Below are positions 12,636-23,574 of a stretch of 64,000 bases of DNA, piece after piece. Every line of letters begins with the position of its first letter. Position 1 is the first letter of the stretch. The stretch comes from Phascolomyces articulosus (Eukaryota > Mucoromycota > Mucoromycetes > Mucorales > Lichtheimiaceae), in NCBI GenBank assembly GCA_025677815.1, contig JAIXMP010000017.1, positions 744,001-808,000 of the forward strand. The letters run 5' to 3'. The notes under the pieces are model-generated. The model was not told the DNA's origin and made no database searches. It saw nothing but the letters and a program-made list of their open reading frames with translations. A program made the translations under genes and the position numbers.

Positions 12636-12818
12636 CATGTCAATGCTGAGCCGATGACTACGCCTGGACCAGTGTCATCTATATGGCCATTCTCACCGGA
12701 AGCAAATGAAGATTCAATTTGTTATATCTTTGGTATAACATTTGGATTTTTTACGTCATTGACTACTCATGCTTTTTTTATGTTTGAAGTATACTACGAT
12801 GCATTATTGTTTGTATAA
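12636..12818 (+). pseudogene. Possible transporter fragment (MFS monocarboxylate-like)
   Basis: An open segment of about 60 codons between two stops. It contains SSIWPFS followed about 10 residues later by YIFGITFGFFTSL. The pattern of a short WPFS segment then a Gly/Phe-rich helix resembles the loop and helix of fungal monocarboxylate-type MFS transporters, but the match is short. The DNA just downstream (12840-12990) has further Tyr/Trp-rich open sequence broken by stops. There is no start codon context and no splice sites that join it. I read it as a possible relic only. Confidence 0.2.
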
Positions 12819-14426
12819 AAAGTATTTTTTTTTATCAATATACTTCAATTTGCTATACCGACCCAACCCGGATTCTTCGATTCACATCTGGTATATGTCT
12901 TACTTATATATGCTCTTTTAGTATGGGACACTGCCATTCAATATCTTGGTCACTTTGCATGTATTATACCCGACGATAACTGCTAATTTTAACTGATTTT
13001 TTCTTTATCAATCATGGATGGTTTTTGTACATCCTACTCCATCGCAGCTTTTTCCCAAAGCAATTTCTGCTAGGTCTATATTCACCCTTTGTTTTTCCAA
13101 TCCAGTTTTCTTAAAATATAGGGTTTCTTGTTGAAGATAACTATAAGTGTATTTTACCTTATAGTTCTTTAGCGCTATTTTTTTTGAGATGCGCATTTGC
13201 TCTTATTTGATTATTGTAACTTTTATGATTCCGTAGAAGTAATATCGTTATTACAGCTATTTTAGTGTATATATATGTCATCCCACACCATATATAAAGT
13301 ATAATATATAAGCTAACCTGAGAATGCTTTTTTATCTAATGAAATACTGAAGCATATAAAGTATATATTCAGGCAGCACATCATTTTCGTATTTTATGAA
13401 GAACTTTGTATATCATGACATATGGTTATGAGTGTACGTTGCGGTTTTTAAATATACTTTCATCATGATTATATACACAACTTGCTATCTTGTTTTTACT
13501 TACCCACACATAACGTATTTATGTACATTCAATCCATTCTTTTTAAACTGCTCTACTCGTATTTAGCGTCTAAGGTTTAAAAATAAAATTTTCATTTTCA
13601 CTCAATGTGTGCTACAGTATCTTCTACGTTCCTGTCGTAGTAATTAAAAAGATTCCATATTCATATCAGTAAACCAGGAACTAGAAGAGGTTCGATGATG
13701 TGTGGCTATATTTCAAAGATATTTTAAAAGCTAACTTAATTGTTTCTTTTTTTTCGATTTCATGTGAGATACACTTTCACCAATCCAAGTTCGACGAAAA
13801 GATCCTTATACAGGCAAACTGTCAAGCTGTATTAATGAAGGGTAGATGAGGATTAGAAAAAACAATAGATGGAAATAAAAAGGAATGGATTGATTTATAG
13901 TAGCTAAAATTTAATGCTTACTCAATCTGTCAAACTATCGGTTTTTTATATCTTACACATGCTATGATGTGGTATAAACTCGTTGTAATTGAAGATGCAT
14001 GGTAAAACATCTTCATAGGGTTCTTTTCCTACTCGTTTGCCACTGGGACCCAGGGCAACCGAACTCAACAAGCTCCGCAAATGTTTTTTTTTCAAGTGGC
14101 GTGATGTCAGCTAATTTTTTTTGTTTCTGTGTTGCAAAAAAAAACGACGCGAACCTTGTACCTACACGCTTTTGTACTATACCCTTCTTCCTAAAGGGAG
14201 CTTCAACATCCCCCTCTCACTCTTTATTTCACGGAAACAAAAAGAAAAGGATACAATAGACTCCTTTTTCAATCGAAAGAAAAATACAACAGCATTATTA
14301 TATTTTGTTGTTGGACGTTTTTTTTTCCGTTACGCCAAATCGATCATTTATTTTTTTTGGTTACCCCCCGTCAATCCCCCTTTTTTTTCCACCTTCTAAA
14401 CCATCGATTTTGTCCATTCTCTCTTG

Positions 14427-16859
14427 ATGAGTTCGGCGCTCGCTCGACGAGGGAGCAAGTCTGCCGCTACTGCTTGCAAACACCATCATAATCGAAATTA
14501 TTTTAGTCATTCGTTTTATCGTCGAGATGTATTATCTCAACATCAAAATATCCGAGACATGTCCATGGTTTGGCTTCTGACAGCTGCTGCATGTAGTACG
14601 CCTACTCGAATGTTTGCTTGTCGTTCTGCTCTTGGATCAACAGCAACTACAACACAACGACGTACCTTTCGAGCAAAAAGTGAACAATTAGCCTCAGCAT
14701 CACGATCCATGGCCATGGTAGACGATTCTTCTTCCATTGTCAATGACTCACCTCATACTACCACATCAGCAACAACAAGAACGCCATCATTACCAAAACG
14801 ATTTCATCCTCGACGCATTGGGAAAGGGTGTGATCTTGACGAATTGTTTTACCATTTGGACAAATCAAGCCAGCAATTAGGTCGTGAACGCATCTTCAAG
14901 TCATTGAGAGCCGCACTGTATAATGCCAGTGGATATGAAGTCGAATCGGCTTGGCGAATATTTCAACAAATGATATATCATAAGGTGACAGATAAGATGG
15001 GTGCTAATCATTATGGTCATTTATTGAATATATTAAAATATGGAACGGATCAAACAACAACAGTATCAAGAATGTTGGCGATTTTGGACCATATACGATT
15101 ACAAGATCCTCAAAAAGTGTCATTGACGCATTATTCTCAAGTTTTATTTGCCATGGGTCGAATGGGGGATGCAAAAGGTGCATGTACATTGATTCATGAA
15201 ATGAAAAGAGAAGGCTATACCCCATCCTCTAGTCACTTTACGTCATTAGCCATTGCGACGAGGAATGATAAGCAGTATGATGCTATTCAAGAATCCGCGG
15301 AAATGATGATGGAAGCCATGAAAAAGGATGAGGTGATATTGGAAAGTGATGCATGTGTAACTATGATCAGTCTGTTATCAAAACATAAAACAATGACAGA
15401 GGATGCTCGAATTGATAGCACGGTCCAGTTCTTGGAAACAGTGGAATATGCACGTAATAATAACAATAGCAATAGTGGCAGCATGGAGAACAAGGATGAT
15501 ACCCCAACAACGACAACAAAATCACGATACAATGTTCACATGTATACATCGCTTATATCTGGTTTGGCACAAAAGGGTGATGCTACCAATGCAAAACGAC
15601 TCTATGATGAGATGCGGCAACAAGGATTAAAGCCAACCATCGCAACTCGGACAGCATTGATCGAAGCTTATGGACGAGCAGGCGATTTTGATGCTGCACT
15701 TAAACTTCTCAATCGTAAACATAAGCATCATATTGCCATGGTAACATCGGTATTGACAAATGCGATACGGCATAACAAATGGGATGTGGCAGACATGTTG
15801 GCAGGACCATGGATTGAGCGGTTAGAGAATGCAAAAACAGACGACAAGTTGCGGGCAGCTTTATTGTGGGTCAAGGTCAAATCGGATTTTGATAATGCTC
15901 GAAGTTTCTTTGACACGTTGTACCACAATGATCCATCCTATGTCAATACGGTGATGGTGAATCATTTGGTGACAGAAAGTGGCAAATTGCGTTCCAATGA
16001 AAAAGTACAAGAATCATATAATTTACATGCATTAACTGGGAATCATCCCCCTTCACTCTATTCACAACATGTATTGGTGAATGCCCTTTTCAAGTGTCGT
16101 GATGTACCTGCAGCTCTCACCGCATTTATGAATATGCGAAGGTACGGCGTACCGGATGATATTACCATGGCCATGGTGGTTCGAGGGTTGATAATGAATG
16201 ATGAAGACACTGTAGCCTGGAACGTGTTTCGTGCTCTCAAGAAGGGTAATTTACAACCTAATTTGTGGGCCTATACCAGCATGCTCAAGGCCTTTGCCAA
16301 AACACAACCAACCAAAGGAGTTAGCAAGGAATTATTGGGACTGTGGCCGGAGTTACATGCCATCATGTCAGGTAAAGATCCATCCACCGTGGAATTAGTT
16401 GGTCAAGAGGAAGATAAGGAGGAAGGAGTAGAAAAGGAGATACCTAGGTTGACGTCAGTGACCAAGAATCCATCACAAGCATACCTACTGTTTAGCGAAA
16501 TGACTGGTTTCCAGACACCCAACGAGTATACCTATACCACGCTCATTGCATGCTTTTCAAAACACAGTCTTGCTCGAGCGACCGATGTGTTTTCACACAT
16601 GTGTGCATCTGGAGTAAAACCAACAGTTCAGACATATACAGCTATGCTACAAGCATGTTCGATTTTTCGAAGTGCAAGAAGTGCATTGTTAGTGTTTCGA
16701 CATATGCAGGATCAACAAGTGACTCCAAATTCAGCAACGTGGCATTACTTACTGAAAGCATTAGTCCGTGCACGTGTAGACAAGTCTAAGATTGATGAGA
16801 TTGGGCATATGGCGCGTGAGGCCATGAAAAATAACAATAATTATAAGAAATCATGCTAA
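14427..16859 (+). CDS. Pentatricopeptide repeat (PPR) protein, probably mitochondrial
   Basis: A single exon of 810 aa, starting at the ATG at 14427. The N-terminus is rich in Arg, Ser and Ala and almost free of acidic residues (MSSALARRGSKSAATACKHH), typical of a mitochondrial presequence. PPR units are clear near residue 370 (YTSLISGLAQKGDATNAKRL then YDEMRQQGLKPT), near 695 (NEYTYTTLIACFSKHSLARA) and near 730-770 (TVQTYTAMLQACS, FRHMQDQQVTPNSATWHYLL). Weaker units fill the rest. PPR proteins bind organellar RNA and act in processing, stability or translation. Which RNA cannot be read from sequence. The gene is convergent with the antiporter gene, with 343 bp between stop codons. Confidence 0.88.
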   Translation: MSSALARRGSKSAATACKHHHNRNYFSHSFYRRDVLSQHQNIRDMSMVWLLTAAACSTPTRMFACRSALGSTATTTQRRTFRAKSEQLASASRSMAMVDDSSSIVNDSPHTTTSATTRTPSLPKRFHPRRIGKGCDLDELFYHLDKSSQQLGRERIFKSLRAALYNASGYEVESAWRIFQQMIYHKVTDKMGANHYGHLLNILKYGTDQTTTVSRMLAILDHIRLQDPQKVSLTHYSQVLFAMGRMGDAKGACTLIHEMKREGYTPSSSHFTSLAIATRNDKQYDAIQESAEMMMEAMKKDEVILESDACVTMISLLSKHKTMTEDARIDSTVQFLETVEYARNNNNSNSGSMENKDDTPTTTTKSRYNVHMYTSLISGLAQKGDATNAKRLYDEMRQQGLKPTIATRTALIEAYGRAGDFDAALKLLNRKHKHHIAMVTSVLTNAIRHNKWDVADMLAGPWIERLENAKTDDKLRAALLWVKVKSDFDNARSFFDTLYHNDPSYVNTVMVNHLVTESGKLRSNEKVQESYNLHALTGNHPPSLYSQHVLVNALFKCRDVPAALTAFMNMRRYGVPDDITMAMVVRGLIMNDEDTVAWNVFRALKKGNLQPNLWAYTSMLKAFAKTQPTKGVSKELLGLWPELHAIMSGKDPSTVELVGQEEDKEEGVEKEIPRLTSVTKNPSQAYLLFSEMTGFQTPNEYTYTTLIACFSKHSLARATDVFSHMCASGVKPTVQTYTAMLQACSIFRSARSALLVFRHMQDQQVTPNSATWHYLLKALVRARVDKSKIDEIGHMAREAMKNNNNYKKSC

Positions 16860-17202
16860 TTTTTTTTTAAAAAAAAATACACTTTACACTTACACACATC
16901 TTATACACATAGCCATACATTTCCACATATTCATTCTTACTCCTTCTCCCCCATTTATTACTATTATTATTTTTGTATTATAGACAAAAACTAAATCACT
17001 GTACATTTTTTAAAAGCAAAACAAAAACATTTATTACAAGCAAATATGATATTTGCATCTACATTATCATTTTCTTAAAAAACAAACAAATATGTACTGT
17101 TATGGTTTGTATACATAAACATTGATATTTATTAAATAATTAGATATATACTGGTGAGATGATTTTGAAGTGTTCGACGGCATTGTTGGATATTGTTTGG
17201 TA
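16860..17202. other. Short convergent 3' region
   Basis: Lies between the stop codons of the PPR gene (plus) and the antiporter gene (minus). It is AT-rich with poly-T and AACAAA-like runs suitable for 3' ends on both strands. No gene is seen. Confidence 0.5.
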
Positions 17203-19307
17203 TTAATTATCAACAGCCGTTGTTGCTTCACTGGTACCAGTGGTTGTTCTAGTAAAACTAAATGCTGTTTTTGAACTAGTCGATTTTTCGACATCAGGCG
17301 ATAGTGGCATGTCAAGGAGAATGCGGCGATATATATATTGACTTGTAGTAATGATTGGAATCGATAATCCATGTACAATCACAGACGATAAAACAACAAA
17401 ATAGACTACAGCTGCCAATGTACTAGTGATCGGCTTGCCATCTTCCGTCATGTTGCTACTACTCACATTTGCATCTGCCACAGTGTAATAAAAGATAGCA
17501 CCAACACCAATAGGTCCAAACCATCCCGTAAATAGAGCTTCACGCCAACCATTGATTAATGGTACAGTCTTATACAAACCTAATACAACGGGGATTCTTC
17601 GGAAAAACAAAACCAACATAGCTAGTACTATGAGTCGCCATATCGAAAGGTCCACAAACAGCGAGAATGGCTAAAATATAAATCACCAATATATAAATAT
17701 TAATACCGATACTTGTAAAGTGTAACTACATGAATAAATAAGAACTATACCATAGTTACTCCAATATAGATAAAGACACCAATGTTTAATAATGAATCCA
17801 GAACCTTGATTTTTTTTAAAAAAAAAATAACAATAATACCATGATTAGTCCATATACTTATAAAGTTACTATTAAGCTAAATATGAACAAGTAAATAATA
17901 GAGAGAGAAAATACATGTAAAAACGACCCCATAGAAGCTGTTTCATCTTGGAACCATTCATCCCATGATAATGCACAACCCGCCATAAAACACGCTAGTA
18001 AATCATCACTTTTAATCCAGGTTAACAGCCCCATGAGGACAAACTATATTGAACTTTAAGTTAATCCACATGTATATATAGCTACATTTATTTATATTCT
18101 TGTTATAAATTTATAAGCTTACTGAAATCATGAGTGGGTATAAATGGAGTGCCTCTAACTCGACCATGCTCCTATATGGATTTGTGTTAATCTATTTTAT
18201 TATAAACGATTTCTCACACAAATTAGATAATATAAACAAGTTTTTATATATTACTTGTCATTACCTTGCAAAGCACCATTTAATCGAAATCCTTGCTCCG
18301 CATCCAATTATTATACCAAGGATAATGGATAGAGCAATTTGCTGTAACATAATATGAACAACCCATGAACGAAACGCGTCGCCAACGGACATTTGCATCC
18401 AATAGATAGCTATGAATAAGAATGGATAACCCAGTCCATCATTTGCAGCACTAAACCATTTCATATAAGAATACTTAAGCGTTATGTATAATCAGAGATA
18501 TAATCTTTATTGAAAACACACCTTTCCGCTGCGATCAAGTCTCTGATTTCTCGTCGTACATTTTTTTCGGCAAAATAACCTTGAACAATGGAGCTTGAGA
18601 GAACCTGTAATAGTTTTTGATATGTAATAAAATAAATTAAGTACACTGTATCCTAACTTGGACAGCACCAACTCTATCAACTTACCGGATCAGTGGGTGT
18701 GAAACACGATGCGATCAATAGTGATTGAATCTAAAGTTATAAAATATGAATTTGAAATATTGGTATATATATTTCTACCATCCAACTTGGTTTATGTACC
18801 TCTTCTGGTGGATGATATGACAGTTAGTGCACCACTTACAAAGTCAAGATATGGGATCATAAAATATACAAGAGATCCACTTATGAACCACATTCCTAGC
18901 ATAACAGGAATAAGCATAATAAGCATTGATTTATAGTTATTATAGACAAACTTTCTTGGTAATGTAACAGCTCCTGTAATCATCACTTGTATGGCGATGA
19001 CTATTCGAGTAACTTGGGTAGTGATCGACACTTTTTGGATGTCCCACATGTCTACATTTACCAGATTGAGGCAATATGGCCCAATGATGATACCAAACAC
19101 AACAGCAAGCACTGTCATTATATAGTAATTAACAACCAGTAGCTTGACAAATCATCGTTTTCATTCCCATAAACAAGTATATCTTGTATCTAGATACATA
19201 CATGCTTCATTCAAGTAGAGTTTATCTCGAATGATATTCGAAGTAGCAATTAATACAATGGAAAATGCACCAACGAGTAAATACCCAAGGTCTAATGATG
19301 TAATCAT
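17203..19307 (-). CDS. NHA1: NHA1-type plasma-membrane Na+/H+ antiporter
   Basis: Nine minus-strand exons: 19307-19202, 19111-18840, 18730-18686, 18604-18522, 18450-18265, 18171-18123, 18043-17915, 17804-17751, 17670-17203. Phases join throughout to 463 aa. The protein starts MITSLDLGYLLVGAFS and is built of about 12 hydrophobic helices. Hallmarks of fungal CPA1 antiporters are present: FGIIIGP near the start, FTPTDP (about 136-141), AESAANDGLGYP with the ion-binding ND pair (about 172-173), SDDLLACF, and VFIYIG. It exchanges Na+ or K+ for H+ across the plasma membrane. The C-terminal cytosolic tail is very short compared with the several hundred residues of S. cerevisiae Nha1, closer to Sod2-like lengths. 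Some acceptors, notably for exons 2 and 8, are inferred from family alignment. Confidence 0.87.
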
Positions 19308-19980
19308 AATAAACTGTTTTTTTTTGAATTTTTAAAAAAAATATTTTATGAGAATAATTGAAAGAAAAGATACTGCATATTTGGTCGTTGAATCATTTTT
19401 CTTTATCCATTTTCGTCGTGTGGAAATATATCCTAAACCCGGAAGTAAACTAATCTAGTTTGCTATGCAGATGCGCTATTTTCGCTATTATGTTTGCAAT
19501 AAAAAAAGATCTGCTGCTTAAGCGTATAAATAAATACCTTCAAACTCTCATACAAATTTACCCATTAATTAAAGCACTGTTATCTTTTTCCTTCTCCCAC
19601 TTTCTCATTTCACTCCTCCCCCAAAAATAAACATTGACTCCTTATTGCTTTTCTTTGTTGATATTCACAAAAAACCTAGTAGTTAGATCATTTTTCACAT
19701 CCTCTTCCCCTCTTCCTCCAGAAAAAAAGTTATCTAAAATAATTATAAGTCGATCCATGTCCCGTGCGCGCTGCGTCTGATGATGAATTGACCATTTTTG
19801 GTGTGATGATGATAATATAATGTGTGCCTGATGAATATTGATCCCGTTGTCATATCAAAAGTTGTGTTGTGAGAGTGTGTGAGAGAGAAGAGAGAAATAG
19901 AAAGAGAGAGAGAGAGTATTGATTTTTTTTGTGTGATGTGGTATTTATATAATAATAATAATAAAGAACATTATTTTTTT
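19308..19980. other. Intergenic region between antiporter and WW-domain genes
   Basis: Both flanking genes are on the minus strand, so this is the antiporter promoter together with the 3' end of the WW gene. A pyrimidine-rich stretch lies at 19588-19622 and a GA-rich run at 19868-19917. No gene is seen. Confidence 0.45.
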
Positions 19981-21231
19981 TTATCGATAATTTCTGTTAC
20001 GTCCATAGTCACGACCATAATAGTAGGGGTCGCGTGCACGGATACCGCGATAAGATGTTGTTCTGTCTACTAATCCTTGCCGTCTTGACATCCATAAATC
20101 CTCCTCATATCGCATATGGTGATAATAACGTGGATAGGGTGGATAAGGGATTGCTTGAGGTGGAGGTGGTGGTATACGGACATTAGTTCGATGGACCAGA
20201 TTTTGTGCTACTGGCCGATGCTCTCTTGATCGATGTCTCTCCGTTGCTGTATTGGATGTTGCTGCTGCTGTTGCTGCTGCTGCTGAAGTTGCTGTTGGTA
20301 CTGAAGGAGGTGTTATTCGTCGTCGTCGCTTCATATGATGATGGCTATGACTATTATGTTTTGTACTATGTCTTGTACTAATACTATTATTATTATTACT
20401 ACTATTTTTGTTGCTACCGCTCATATTCATGCTGCTATTGCTGGCTTGCGTAGGAATATCCCAAGTAGAATCACCGGTTTCTGTATTATAGTAATAAATC
20501 TTGCCTTTGCTTGAGGTCATGGAGACCCATGGTTTTGGTAATGACTGTATCTTGTTTTCAAAACTACCATTTCTTCCACTATTACTCTTATGGGCACTAC
20601 TGTTTTTATACTCCTCCACAGTTTCTCCTTCTTCCCTCTCATCCTCCTCTGGTCTGAGGTGGATATCCTGTTGCATAGGTTCCATCACTGCTTGTTCTTC
20701 TTCTTCGTCTGCTTCCAAGGCAATAACAGTTTCTTTTTGTTTTTGTCGTTCTGTCATTTCTGGTGACGATGGGGATGGTCTTGAAGAAGAAATTGTTGCT
20801 GCGGCGGCGGTGCGTGCGGCTGTGGCACGGTTTTCTTGGCTTTTCTCACTTGAAGAATCGCTAGTTAAGTTGTAGTGTAAAAAAAAGGAGAATTTGAATG
20901 TTTTTTTTTTTTGTACATATATATATAAACCGTCAGCATAATTGAATGAATAAATTCGTCGAATATAAAATCCAGGGAAGCAAGAAGAAAATCAACAAAA
21001 AAAACATTTTTTGTGCGTTGAAATGGGGTTTTTTTCCCTTTCTCTCTCTCAAGTTCCCAATTTCATTGAATTGTTTTATTTTTTTTTCTGTTCAAACCTT
21101 GATGATGCGTCTGAATGGCGTAACTGTTCCTGAGTGGTGGTGTCCCGACGATAATGACGTTTTGATTCTCCACGTCGTTGACGATAGCTATCCGTTGATG
21201 AGTTACTTTTATGTCGTTGATGCAAAGGCAT
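19981..21231 (-). CDS. WW-domain protein with Arg/Tyr-rich C-terminus
   Basis: Two exons on the minus strand, 21231-21098 and 20860-19981, encode 337 aa. Exon 1 gives a basic N-terminus (MPLHQRHKSNSSTD). The intron donor is the less common GTTTGA, but the reading phase joins exactly into a Ser-rich segment. A single WW domain covers about residues 153-181 (LPKPWVSMTSSKGKIYYYN, then STWDIP) with both Trp residues and the aromatic YYY. After it come Asn/Ser/His-rich sequence, an RRRR patch, Ala runs, a PPPPPQAIPYPPYP proline stretch and a C-terminus of Arg/Tyr/Gly residues. WW domains bind proline-rich ligands. The basic, low-complexity flanks suggest an RNA-processing or transcription factor, but I cannot name an ortholog. 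Confidence 0.78.
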
Positions 21232-22546
21232 TGTCTTTGAATTGGTGCAAAAAATAACAATAGGAAGAAAAAAGGGAAAAGGGTAAGATTTTTATTTTTG
21301 GGGGAGGACGAAAAGGAGAGAGAAAAATATTAATGAGCGTGAGCAAACCAGCTGACCTTAGGCTCCGCAAAAAACCATACCAAGGGAGTCAGAGTTCCTA
21401 AAAGAGCACTTGATACACATGTCCTTTTCTTCATAAAGAAGTTATTGTTGTTTTTTATACGTATTATTATAATCATGTCAATAATAACAACTATATAAAA
21501 AAAATCATCTTATTATTGTATTAAAACGTATGATATGATATGACATGATGAAGATGTCGTCCTATTATAAGATGTGTATTTATACCACACTTCATACAAA
21601 ATGATCGTGAACGTACATCATTTTAATAACAAATCTGCCTATTTTACCATCATATTTAAAGCATTGTACTTCTATAACTATATACCAAAAGAATAACAAC
21701 AGATGTTACTCAGAATCGAATGGTTTCACTTTTCCTTCTTTGCAGAATATCATTTATATCTAATCCTGCAAAATTTAATCACTTTCTTGTTCTAGTATAC
21801 ACATATGCATCTATCTTTTATTACTAGTCAACTATATTTTAGTAGTTGCAAAGACTGAAAAAAGCGTTTTAATTTTTTCGTGATGCTAAACCGAAAACCG
21901 AGGATATTATTTATGAGCTGTGAAACAATCCAACTTTGGAAGATAGCTCAGCTTGGTTACACTTTTAGGATGAAGATCGACCATTTCATATTATCTGATT
22001 GTCGCTCAATTTAGATAATAAGAACAACAATAAAATGTTTAATATAAATAGCAAGTTCATACAATATTTTCCCCCGTGTTAGATGAGGTGAATGGAGTGC
22101 AGGGGTATAAAAAACAAACATATGTCGTTTTCTACATTATGTTTCACTTGCAATTAAACTCAATTACGTAGTTATCTTGTTTTTTTTTCTGCTTACCATT
22201 TACTAGTTTGAACAATTCAGCTTTGTTAGTTACTATGTATCAATAACTCTGATGATATCATCATAGCATATAGTCATTTATTCGTTCTACTTTTATGGAT
22301 ATTAGAATGAATATTGCGTAAAACAGCAAGTTTGATATTATCCATGCCAAGCCAACTCGATCAATTAATATTAATTCCCGAGAAGTTTGTTTCTCAACCC
22401 ATATAAGAATATGAATGTAATTCTCAATTGAAACGTTTCATCTTTAAAAAAAATACACCGTCATTAAAGAAGTATAAATAAGGCTTTAAGTTTTTTCCCC
22501 TTTTATCATCTTGTAACAAGTATATCTATACATTCAATTTATTAAA
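21232..22546. other. Intergenic region between WW-domain and C2-protein genes
   Basis: Divergent promoters: the WW gene leaves on the minus strand and the C2 gene on the plus strand. The sequence is AT-rich. A TATA-type element lies near the C2 gene. No coding signal, tRNA or transposon is recognised. Confidence 0.45.
22473..22480 (+). promoter_or_regulatory. TATA box of the secreted C2-protein gene
   Basis: TATAAATA lies 67-74 bp upstream of the ATG at 22547, a normal fungal distance. Few genes in this window show such a clear TATA box. It fits inducible rather than constitutive expression. Confidence 0.55.
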
Positions 22547-23574
22547 ATGCCCGAAACCACTCCTGCCTTCCGTGCTCCACTCCGAGTATCGTTCTTGGTT
22601 TTATTTTCTCTACTCTCTTTGCTTTTCTTATCTGCTACCGCTGATGTTGAACAAGCTGACGTTGAACAAGTTGACGTTGAACAAGTTGATGATCAACAAG
22701 AATTTGGAGACGTGATTTAGTATGTTATCATATTTAATGTAAAATAATGAATGCTGTATTATTGACATGTTCATTTCCTATAATAACGTTTATAGTGCTC
22801 CTACCACTTCTGGTGTTCTTGGTGTATCTCTTTGTAAGTTCCAAATTATTATATATTAACAAAATAACTGTCATTCTACTATGCGATAGTATTCAATGTT
22901 GTTGTGTATTTTATTAATTATATAAATTTGTTTTTGTTACATTTTATAAATATCTGTTTTTAGATGAAGCCACTGGTTTGAAGAGTGAAGATTTCTTCGG
23001 CAAGGTAGGGAAAAACATGAAATAGAAAAATAAATAATGAAAACTATAACATATAACAATTACAATTAATTATCCCAATTTTTTTTTTTACAAATATAGA
23101 ATGATCCCTACGTGTAGGTTTATTATATAACCAAGGATATTTGTGTTGAAAAGAATAATATACTAAACATTTATAATCTATACTATAGTGAATTATGGCT
23201 CGATAGCAACTATAAACAACGTTCGACCGATAAACCTGGTACTAATAATCCTGTCTGGAATGAATTCTTTTCATTCAATGTTCATGATACTTCAAAATAT
23301 AACAAGCTTTACTTCAGAGTTCTCGATAAAGATACAGTCAGCAATGATAAAATCGGTAGCGCTAAATTTGATCTTACCAATGTATACAAGGGCCAACCAT
23401 TCACTGGATGGTAAGGAATTTACTTTATTATATATACATTTATGTTCTCATATCTTTGATTGATTAACTTAAAAACGTTTATTTTTATATAGGATCAAAC
23501 TACCAGCTTGGTTTGGATTAAGTAGCCATGGTCAACTTCATTTGAGGATCGAATTTGAACCTAGCTTCTATTAG
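22547..23574 (+). CDS. Small secreted protein with a C2 domain
   Basis: Six exons: 22547-22719, 22796-22833, 22964-23004, 23100-23113, 23189-23410, 23493-23574, giving 189 aa. All introns are GT-AG and phases join. The fourth exon is only 14 nt and encodes NDPYV across its splice. Residues about 13-32 are a hydrophobic signal sequence (FLVLFSLLSLLFLSATA), followed by three DVEQ repeats. Residues about 62-185 form one C2 domain: SEDFFGKNDPYV, NNPVWNEFFSF, LYFRVLDKDTVSNDKIG, ending with LHLRIEFEP. Asp residues in the two loops fit Ca2+ binding. Most C2 domains are cytosolic and bind phospholipid, so a secreted or luminal single-C2 protein is less usual. It could be an extracellular or vacuolar lipid-binding protein. 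Confidence 0.85.

Larger units (their letters stand above)
10956..14426. other. Gene-poor region with probable relics
   Basis: A 3.4-kb AT-rich stretch without a convincing intact gene. It holds a perfect hairpin-forming repeat at 11845-11866, a transporter-like open segment at 12636-12818 and several short frames (11290-11528, 13008-13196) with protein-like composition but no recognisable family. The last few hundred bases form the PPR gene promoter and leader. The pattern suggests an old insertion or pseudogene in decay. Confidence 0.4.

Noticed and set aside
18792..18838. Read-through of antiporter exon 2 beyond 18840
   Set aside because: A perfect GTAAGT donor follows DF, and family alignment continues directly into IQSLLIASC in the next exon.
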